Origin: Betaproteobacteria bacterium Ga0077532 | Lineage (GTDB): Bacteria > Pseudomonadota > Gammaproteobacteria > Burkholderiales > Ga0077523 | Direction: 5' to 3' | NCBI GenBank assembly: GCA_001464895.1 | Contig: LNEE01000006.1 | Location: 1-64,000, forward strand | Length of the DNA: 64,000 nt | The notes under the pieces: generated by a model | What the model was told of the DNA's origin: nothing | Database searches by the model: none | The model's input: the letters and a program-made list of their open reading frames with translations, nothing else | In this document: one piece after another, positions 58,627 through 64,000 of the stretch | How positions within the stretch are numbered: position 1 is the first letter of the stretch | Layout of the letters: every line of letters begins with the position of its first letter | Translations under genes and position numbers: made by a program

Positions 58627-59886
58627 ATGCTGTCCGATGGCACGCTCAGAGGCATCAGGCCCCAGGCCACCACCTTCAAGATTGCGGATCGGGACGGGAT
58701 GTACGTGACCGTCTCCCCGCGAGGCACGATCACTTTTCGTCTCGACTATCGGCTTAACGGCCGGAGGGAGACGTTGACGATCGGTCGCTATGGACCGAAG
58801 GGTGGTATTTCTCTGCTGATGGCACGGGAGCGCTGTACCGAAGCGCGCGCGGCGATCGCCGCGGGCCGATCCCCCAGCCAGGAGAAGCAGCGCGAGAAGC
58901 GCAGGGTGGCCACGGCGAAGACCTTCGGAGAGTTCGTCGGTCGCTGGCTAGAAGAGGCCACGATGGCGGAAAGCACGAAGTCGATGCGCAAGAGCATCAT
59001 CGATCGGGACATCCTGCCGGTGTTCCGAAACCGGTTAATGGCCGAGATCTCGCCGGAGGATCTGCGCAACGTGTGTGCAAAGGTCAAGGCGCGCGGCGCA
59101 CCAGCGACGGCCGTGCATGTCCGCGACATCGTAAAGCTGGTGTTCGGATTCGCGGCCCTTCATGGCGACAAGGCGTCGAACCCTGCGGACGAGGTTGGCC
59201 CATCGTCGATCGCCACCTTCGTGCCGAAGGATCGCGCACTGTCGCCGTCCGAGATTCGCATCATGCATCGGGTGCTGGACACCACAGCCACGCTCCCGAC
59301 CATCCGTTTGGCATTGCGTCTGATCTTGCTGACGCTCGTTCGCAAGAGCGAGTTGATCGAGGCAACATGGGATGAAGTCGATTTCGCGAACGCCCTGTGG
59401 ACCATTCCGAAAAGCCGGATGAAGGGGGCCAAGGCTCACAACGTGTACCTCTCTCAGCAGGCGCTGGACATCATGGTTGCATTGCGAACCTGTGCCAGCG
59501 GTTCGAGGTATCTGCTGCCTTCGCGCTACGATGCTGACCGCTGTATGTCGAAGGCCACACTGAACCGCGTCACTCAAGTCGTTGCCGAGAAGGCTAAGGA
59601 AGCGAAACTTCCCCTGGAACCGTTCACTGTGCACGACCTGCGCCGTACGGGCTCCACCATCCTGAACGAACTGGGTTTCAACAGCGACTGGATCGAGAAG
59701 TGCCTGGCTCACGAAGACGGACGGTCATCGCGTGGCGTCTACAACAAGGCCGAGTACGGTGAGCAGCGGCGTCACATGCTGCAGGAATGGGCAGACATGA
59801 TTGACGCCTGGGTGGCGGGGAAGTCGCACACGTTGACGTTGATGCCGTCGGTCATGAAGGCGGTGACAACTTCCGCGCCAATCTGA
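58627..59886 (+). CDS. Tyrosine-type site-specific integrase (P4 type, DUF4102 N-terminus)
   Basis: It catalyses integration and excision of the island. In the 419-residue protein an N-terminal arm-binding domain (about 1-95, FKIADRDGMYVTVSPRGTITFRLDYRLNGRRETLTIGRYG) is followed by a core-binding SAM-like domain (about 98-190) and the catalytic domain with R239 (LVRKSELIEATW), H336 and R339 (HDLRR), H362 (LAHE) and tyrosine Y372 (VYNKAEY). All expected catalytic residues are present, so it is probably active. AGGAGG lies upstream. It sits next to guaA, its likely target. Confidence 0.93.
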   Translation: MLSDGTLRGIRPQATTFKIADRDGMYVTVSPRGTITFRLDYRLNGRRETLTIGRYGPKGGISLLMARERCTEARAAIAAGRSPSQEKQREKRRVATAKTFGEFVGRWLEEATMAESTKSMRKSIIDRDILPVFRNRLMAEISPEDLRNVCAKVKARGAPATAVHVRDIVKLVFGFAALHGDKASNPADEVGPSSIATFVPKDRALSPSEIRIMHRVLDTTATLPTIRLALRLILLTLVRKSELIEATWDEVDFANALWTIPKSRMKGAKAHNVYLSQQALDIMVALRTCASGSRYLLPSRYDADRCMSKATLNRVTQVVAEKAKEAKLPLEPFTVHDLRRTGSTILNELGFNSDWIEKCLAHEDGRSSRGVYNKAEYGEQRRHMLQEWADMIDAWVAGKSHTLTLMPSVMKAVTTSAPI

Positions 59887-60048
59887 GCATTGCTGCTGGG
59901 GCCTCAGCGCGCATCTCGATGGAAGCGCGAACGACCCGCGCGTTCGGCAGACCCGCAGGCGCGACCACGCGGCAACGCAATCGCGTCACGAGCAGGATTC
60001 TGAGGCCTCACTTCCACCGACACGATGTCTTGCGGGCATTGTCACTCG

Positions 60049-60528
60049 CTATGAAGCCGGTGAACCTCTTACCTGCCGGCGCTTGCGCTGACGCACATCG
60101 GGCACTGGCGCGCATTTCCTCGGCGCCGCGCTTGATTCCCTCTTGCGCTCCTCGACCCAGGCCAGGATTTCTCGCAAGTCCCAAACCACGCAGCGCGCGG
60201 TAAGGAAGAACCTCTTCGGGAATGCTCCACGGCGTTCCAATTCGTAGATGGTTGAATCGGCTAGCGGGACGATCTGGCGTAGCTGGCTGCGGCGGATCGT
60301 ACGCCGCAGCCCGTTGATGTTTGCGGGGGCTGCCTGGTACAACTCCCTGACCGCTCGCGCATCGAAGGCGCCGAGCGGCTCTTCTGCTCGGACCGCCTCG
60401 CGAAAGACGGCTGCATCCGACGCAGTTGCGACGATCTTCGTCTTCGTGACGAAGGCCTCCCTGGCTGGCTGAGTGATCTGAGCTCCGCGCTTCATCTGTA
60501 CCCTCGCATTCAGTTCGACAATTGGCAT
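60049..60528 (-). CDS. AlpA-family DNA-binding regulator with long N-terminal extension
   Basis: In this 159-residue protein the C-terminal part (about 80-135, RRSQLRQIVPLADSTIYELERRGAFPKRFFLTARCVVWDLREILAWVEER) is an AlpA/excisionase-type winged helix-turn-helix. AlpA proteins switch on integrase expression in P4-like islands. The first 75 residues have no recognised domain and are unusual for this small family. GAGAG is 3 nt from the ATG; an internal ATG (residue 12) is an alternative start. It is convergent with the integrase. Confidence 0.8.
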   Translation of the reverse strand: MPIVELNARVQMKRGAQITQPAREAFVTKTKIVATASDAAVFREAVRAEEPLGAFDARAVRELYQAAPANINGLRRTIRRSQLRQIVPLADSTIYELERRGAFPKRFFLTARCVVWDLREILAWVEERKRESSAAPRKCAPVPDVRQRKRRQVRGSPAS

Positions 60529-60636
60529 GGGCTCTCATTGCAGGGGCAGCACGTGACTCCTGTCCCTATCGAGCCGGTGCAATCCCTCCGACCTCATGCG
60601 GCAGCCGACACTGCGGCGCCGCGCGACCGTGGGGAC

Positions 60637-60873
60637 TCAGGGCTGGACATCCTGGCCCATCAGTTCTTCGCTGGACTGTGCTGTGACGATCGCCTGGGCT
60701 GCCGGCGGTGCCACGCTGTATTTCGCGAGATCGTCGTGCCGCCATCTCACGCAGCGTTCGCTAAGGAGTACCGGTGCCGGAAACCGATCCGTGTGCCTGA
60801 GTTCATGAAACAGACGCTCGGAGATTCCGAGCGCCTGGGCGGCCTCGATGGCGGAGAGGAGCATTCTGGTCAT
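60637..60873 (-). CDS. Small AlpA-like helix-turn-helix regulator
   Basis: The 78 residues read MLLSAIEAAQALGISERLFHELRHTDRFPAPVLLSERCVRWRHDDLAKYS, the typical MerR-like HTH and wing of AlpA/excisionase proteins. It is a candidate excision factor or integrase activator. It is upstream of, and on the same strand as, the larger AlpA-like gene (108 bp apart), giving the element two related regulators. Confidence 0.8.
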   Translation of the reverse strand: MTRMLLSAIEAAQALGISERLFHELRHTDRFPAPVLLSERCVRWRHDDLAKYSVAPPAAQAIVTAQSSEELMGQDVQP

Positions 60874-61528
60874 GGTCTTATCCCGTCTGAAGATCGGTCA
60901 TTCGATTCGCGGAACAATATCTGTGGTCGTCCTTGCACTACGGATGGATGCAGGCAGTTCACCTCGTCTGATTGCACGCCCGATTCGTCCGGCGTGCTTT
61001 CGCATGCGGTCAACGAGGTGCCGCAGCATGTAGATACGTAATCCAGCAGTCGTTTGTCCGCTGCTTCGAAATTCGAGCAACGAGACGAGCCCTGGGTCTC
61101 GCCCGCTTCTACCGGCTGTGCGGTGTACCGGGATCGAGCTCAGACAGCCGGATGCGGTTGGGGATGGCTGCTTCCCCACCGCCGCGCGTTGCGTGCGTGA
61201 GAGGCGCCGCCCGCACGGCCGTGGATAAGTCTGAGCGCAGGGTCTCGACGTGGGTCGCGCCTTCTGCTCGATTGATCGACGGACGCGAAGTCCTGACGAT
61301 GAAGGGCCCGGCATCTGTCGGGGCGTCCTATAAGCCGCCCGGGGTCTGGGCGACTGGCGATCCTTCCGAAGGTCTCGCCGCCCCATCGGTTGTTAGCAGT
61401 GCTAACAGCATTCGCTTCATCGGTACGCGGTCGCCTGCGACGAGACCAAATGGCACAAGGCGTCGGGATGTTGTAAATGCACGCTATTTATGAATAAATG
61501 GAAAGTATTAGAAACATCCGATCGATAC
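60874..61528. other. Region without recognised gene upstream of abiEi
   Basis: These 655 bp hold only Arg/Ser-rich open frames on both strands (for example 60898-61386 minus) with no recognised domain and no SD. They contain a 17-bp palindrome at 61391-61407 and an AT-rich stretch (61468-61500) that probably carries the abiE promoter. A decayed gene cannot be excluded. Confidence 0.5.
61391..61407. promoter_or_regulatory. Operator-like palindrome upstream of abiEi
   Basis: TGTTAGCAGTGCTAACA is a perfect 8-bp inverted repeat with a one-base centre, 138 bp before the chosen abiEi start. AbiEi antitoxins repress their own operon by binding inverted repeats, so it is a candidate operator. A near-identical copy lies downstream of abiEii at 63227-63243. 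Confidence 0.55.
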
Positions 61529-62134
61529 ATGGACACCACAACCCAAACCGAACGCGTCCTGGGGCTCGTGCAGAGCAGAGGCATGGTGCGCCCGAAGGAT
61601 CTCGCGGATCTAGGCATTCCCAGCGTCGTTCTGACGAGACTCGCAGCGGATGGAAGGGTCGAGCGCGTCGGCCGAGGTCTCTACCGAGCGTCTGGTCGAC
61701 TGCCGACGGAAGTGGATAGTCTGGAGCTGCTTGCGATCAAGGTTCCGCGAGCGGTGTTCTGCCTCCTGACGGCTCTCCAGGTTCACGAACTGACGACCCA
61801 GCTGCCGAGGCAGGTATGGATCGCGATGCCGCGCGGCAGCCATGCCCCGAAGATCGAGTACCCGCCCATCAGAATGATTCAGTTCAGTGGCGACGCGTAT
61901 GTCGAAGGTGTCGAGATCATCGAACGAGACAGCGTCTCCCTGCGTGTGTATGGCGTCGCGAAGACCGTGGCCGATTGCTTCAAGTATCGGAACAAGATCG
62001 GACTGGACGTGGCGCTGGAGGCACTCAAGGCGGCTCGTTCGACAGGCAAGGCGACGGCCGATGATCTGTGGCGATTTGCGAAGATCTGCAGGGTCGCCAA
62101 CGTGATGCGTCCGTATCTCGAGGCACTCGGATGA
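61529..62134 (+). CDS. AbiEi-type antitoxin / transcriptional regulator
   Basis: This is the antitoxin of a type IV toxin-antitoxin (abortive infection) system. In the 201-residue protein an N-terminal winged helix (LGLVQSRGMVRPKDLADLGIPSVVLTRLAADGRVERVGRGLYR) binds the promoter, and the C-terminal domain (VWIAMPRGSHAPKI, YGVAKTVADCFKYRNKIGLDVALEALKAA) counters the toxin. The start MDTTTQTERVL is chosen by family; an in-frame ATG at 61490 would add 13 residues. Neither has a good SD. The stop overlaps the toxin ATG (ATGA). Confidence 0.9.
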   Translation: MDTTTQTERVLGLVQSRGMVRPKDLADLGIPSVVLTRLAADGRVERVGRGLYRASGRLPTEVDSLELLAIKVPRAVFCLLTALQVHELTTQLPRQVWIAMPRGSHAPKIEYPPIRMIQFSGDAYVEGVEIIERDSVSLRVYGVAKTVADCFKYRNKIGLDVALEALKAARSTGKATADDLWRFAKICRVANVMRPYLEALG

Positions 62135-62991
62135 GCAAGGATCTCGGCGCCTCGGTCCGTGCGCGTCTGCTCAACATCGCCAAGGAACAGGGCGCGGACT
62201 TCAACCAGGTGCTGGTGCGTTTCGCTCTGGAGCGGCTCTTGTACCGGCTGAGCCAGTCGGAGCACGCCGACCGGTTCCTGCTCAAGGGCGCGTTGCTGTT
62301 CACGCTCTGGTACGACATGCCGCACCGGTCGACCCGGGACGATCTCGATTCCATCCTGCAGACGTTTCGGCAGATCGCCTCCGTCACCGTCGACGATGCC
62401 ATCGTCTTCGATTCAGAGAGCGTCACCGTCGAGCCGATTCGGAGGGACGCGCGGTACTCGGGCGTCAGAGTCATGATCAGCAGCGAACTGGCGAATGCGC
62501 GGTGCCGGACCCAGGTGGACGTCGGCTTTGGCGATGCCGTCACGCCGGGGCCTGTTCACGCGACGTACCCGGTCCTGCTCAGCGATTTCCCGGCGCCGCG
62601 GCTGCGGACGTATCCGGTCTACACGGTCATCGCGGAGAAGCTTCATGCGATCGCGTCGATCGGGATGGCCAACACCAGGATGAAGGACTACCTCGACCTC
62701 TGGGTGCTCCTGGAACGGGAGAAGTTGAATCGTCGAACGTTGGCGAGGGCCATCGCGGCAACGTTCACCCGCCGCTCGACGGTTGTCCCGGTGGTTGTGC
62801 CAGTCGGCCTGTCCGACGAGTTCGGATCCGACCCTTCGCGTCAGGCCCTCTGGAAGGGGTTCCTGGCCAAGAACGAGCTGGCTGTCGTGTCCCTCATGGA
62901 CGTCGTGGTCGCGATCCGGTCGGCGCTTCAACCTGCGATGGAGCAGGCCGTACTCGTTGCTGCGGAACGTGGGACGACATCCGGGGGGTGA
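62131..62991 (+). CDS. AbiEii-type nucleotidyltransferase toxin
   Basis: This 286-residue member of the AbiEii/MNT nucleotidyltransferase family acts as the toxin of the pair. Motifs seen are KGALLF (52-57), the aspartate motif TRDDLD (68-73), VDVGFGDAVTPG (129-140), VIAEKLHA with K170, and RMKDYLDLWVL (183-193). Compared with the common form TRDLDLLG, the segment after TRD is altered and about 8 residues shorter (see findings), so activity is uncertain. It is translationally coupled to the antitoxin. Confidence 0.88.
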   Translation: MSKDLGASVRARLLNIAKEQGADFNQVLVRFALERLLYRLSQSEHADRFLLKGALLFTLWYDMPHRSTRDDLDSILQTFRQIASVTVDDAIVFDSESVTVEPIRRDARYSGVRVMISSELANARCRTQVDVGFGDAVTPGPVHATYPVLLSDFPAPRLRTYPVYTVIAEKLHAIASIGMANTRMKDYLDLWVLLEREKLNRRTLARAIAATFTRRSTVVPVVVPVGLSDEFGSDPSRQALWKGFLAKNELAVVSLMDVVVAIRSALQPAMEQAVLVAAERGTTSGG

Positions 62992-63559
62992 TGTCTCTGC
63001 AGGTCGGGGCGCGTTCGCCTGACGCTGCGGCGGACTCGCGCGGCCGTGAGGTCAATGGAGGGCGTCACCGGTGAGTGTGGGGGGGAGGGGGTGGTATCCC
63101 CCGGCGCAACGCTGCAACAGTGCAACACCCACCGGGTCGCAGACCGAGGGCCTGCCGGTGATTCGCATCCCCGCAGTTGGCTGACCTGGCCGTACTCACG
63201 CTGCAGACCTGCCGCTCGGCGGACCGTGTTAGCACTGCTAACGGCTTTCGGCTGATGGGTGCAGAAACGGCTTCGGCATGCGAGTTGGTGAAGTAGCGGA
63301 ATGACAAAGACATGAATTCTGGTGCACTCACTTCGAGCCCCTGTGTCGTAGCGCGGCTTGGATTCGAGGCCCCGGAAAGTTGCATCTGACGCTACTTCTC
63401 GGTGCTCCGGGTTGCTCAATTGGTGATGGCGGCGTCATGGCTCATCCGTTCTGAGAACTTGAACGCCGGCATCCCAATACCCGATGCCAGCGCAGCGCCA
63501 CCGGCACCCGCTCCAGCCACAAGAACAACCGTCCGGAGGCGCATTCGAGGGAGAGCCGC
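62992..63559. other. Region without recognised gene between abiEii and the sigma-factor gene
   Basis: These 568 bp hold a G-run/C-run stretch (63079-63100) able to fold back, the second palindrome copy (63227-63243), and no convincing ORF. A minus-strand frame (62928-63419) is open but unrecognised. Confidence 0.5.
63227..63243. promoter_or_regulatory. Second copy of the abiE-flanking palindrome
   Basis: TGTTAGCACTGCTAACG differs from the upstream copy only at the centre base and the last base. About 35 bp starting here (63228-63262) also align with 61392-61426 in direct orientation at 27 of 35 positions, so the similarity extends past the palindrome. Confidence 0.55.
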
Positions 63560-64000
63560 ATGGCTTTCGACAAGAAGAAGGGTCTCCACAAGTGGGAGAT
63601 GGTGGTCGTGCGCAAGGTGGTTATGCAGCATCGCCGCCGCGCACGGAGTCTGATGCGGGACGACATCGACGATCTCTGCCAGGAGTGCATGACGCACTGG
63701 GTCGAGGTCCGGGAGCAGTTCCGACCGCACGCCGGGCGCCCGCCCATCGCCTATCTGGCGCAGGTCGTACGCAACCGTCTCGGTGATCTCATCCGCGAAT
63801 ACGAGACCGCGAATCGCGCGGGTGACCTCGACGCCATCTCGCTCGATGCGCCTCTGGCAGACGGCGAGAACGCGGCGACGCTCCACGACCTGATCGACGA
63901 TCGGTCCCATTGCACGCATGACGTCAGGCGCACCCGTGGCATCCAGGATATGCGGATCGACCTGCGGCGCGCGATGGCACGGCTGGCACCGCATCAGATC
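63560..64000 (+). CDS. Sigma-70 (ECF-like) factor, partial at window end
   Basis: An open frame of 147 codons runs off the window. MAFDKKKGLHKWEMVVVRKVV is followed by a sigma-region-2-like part: DDIDDLCQECMTHWVEVREQF, RPPIAYLAQVVRNRLGDLIREYETANR. A later segment (MRIDLRRAMARLAPHQ) resembles the start of region 4. GAGGGAGAG gives a strong SD. Such sigma-like proteins occur in mobile islands and phages with unclear targets. Function is inferred from pattern only. Confidence 0.7.
   Translation, partial: MAFDKKKGLHKWEMVVVRKVVMQHRRRARSLMRDDIDDLCQECMTHWVEVREQFRPHAGRPPIAYLAQVVRNRLGDLIREYETANRAGDLDAISLDAPLADGENAATLHDLIDDRSHCTHDVRRTRGIQDMRIDLRRAMARLAPHQI

Noticed and set aside
60538..61041. Plus-strand open frame across the small AlpA-like gene
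   Set aside because: It is antisense to a recognisable AlpA helix-turn-helix protein and has no family features.
60898..61386. Minus-strand open frame of 162 codons upstream of abiEi
   Set aside because: Arg/Ser/Pro-rich translation without domain, no SD, and competing open frames on the other strand; not supported as a gene.
61391..61407. CIRCE heat-shock operator
   Set aside because: The half-site TTAGCA is shared, but CIRCE needs TTAGCACTC and GAGTGCTAA separated by 9 bp; here the arms are separated by one base.
62928..63419. Minus-strand open frame of 163 codons overlapping the end of abiEii
   Set aside because: It overlaps the toxin gene, has no recognised domain and no clear SD; the part outside abiEii may be decayed DNA, so it is recorded only as unassigned.

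Overview
The window is high-GC chromosomal DNA from a proteobacterium, most likely a betaproteobacterium. This rests on the gene orders smc-zipA-ligA, rimP-nusA-infB-rbfA-truB-rpsO-pnp, glnD next to map, ffs upstream of dnaX, the smpB/ratA/rnfH locus and a fliC-flaG-fliD-fliS-fliT block followed by a DUF2802 gene. The genus cannot be named from the sequence. Many genes use GTG or TTG starts and are joined by ATGA, GTGA or TGATG overlaps.

Layout of the core part. A repeat-rich end (1-100) is followed by acs (minus) and a class I fumarase (plus), then the SRP RNA and dnaX-ybaB-recR-rluB (DNA polymerase III clamp loader, recombination, rRNA modification). A minus-strand operon, dapC-dapD-pilU-like-dapE-prmB, makes lysine/diaminopimelate and also carries a twitching ATPase. 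Next are smc-zipA-ligA-galU-hpt-methylthioinosine phosphorylase-def (plus), and a flagellar filament block (fliC, flaG, fliD, fliS, fliT, DUF2802, fliK-like, flhB-like) convergent with glnD and map. Divergent from map lies the large rimP-to-pnp translation/RNA operon. A carbon-uptake region follows: a lactate permease, an acetolactate-synthase-like ThDP enzyme, a gamma-glutamyltransferase-like protein and TctA/TctB permease subunits, with a 126-bp inverted-repeat element sitting exactly between tctB and tctA. The core ends with a YciO-family gene, trpS, smpB/ratA/rnfH, two small exported proteins, guaB and guaA.

From the 3' end of guaA (58330) to the end of the window the DNA changes character. 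It looks like the left end of an integrative element: an AT-rich segment with repeated 10-bp motifs, a P4-type tyrosine integrase, two AlpA-type DNA-binding regulators on the opposite strand, stretches without recognisable genes, an AbiEi/AbiEii (type IV toxin-antitoxin) pair bracketed by two copies of a palindrome, and the start of a sigma-factor-like gene cut by the window edge. No right attachment site is visible, so the element must extend past 64000.

The points most worth following are the integrase control region (five GACGGTAAAA copies around the int promoter), the AbiE module with a shortened active-site loop and flanking operator-like repeats, the tctB/tctA insertion, and promoter-proximal intrinsic terminators ahead of smc and rimP. 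No CRISPR array, rRNA or tRNA gene was seen.
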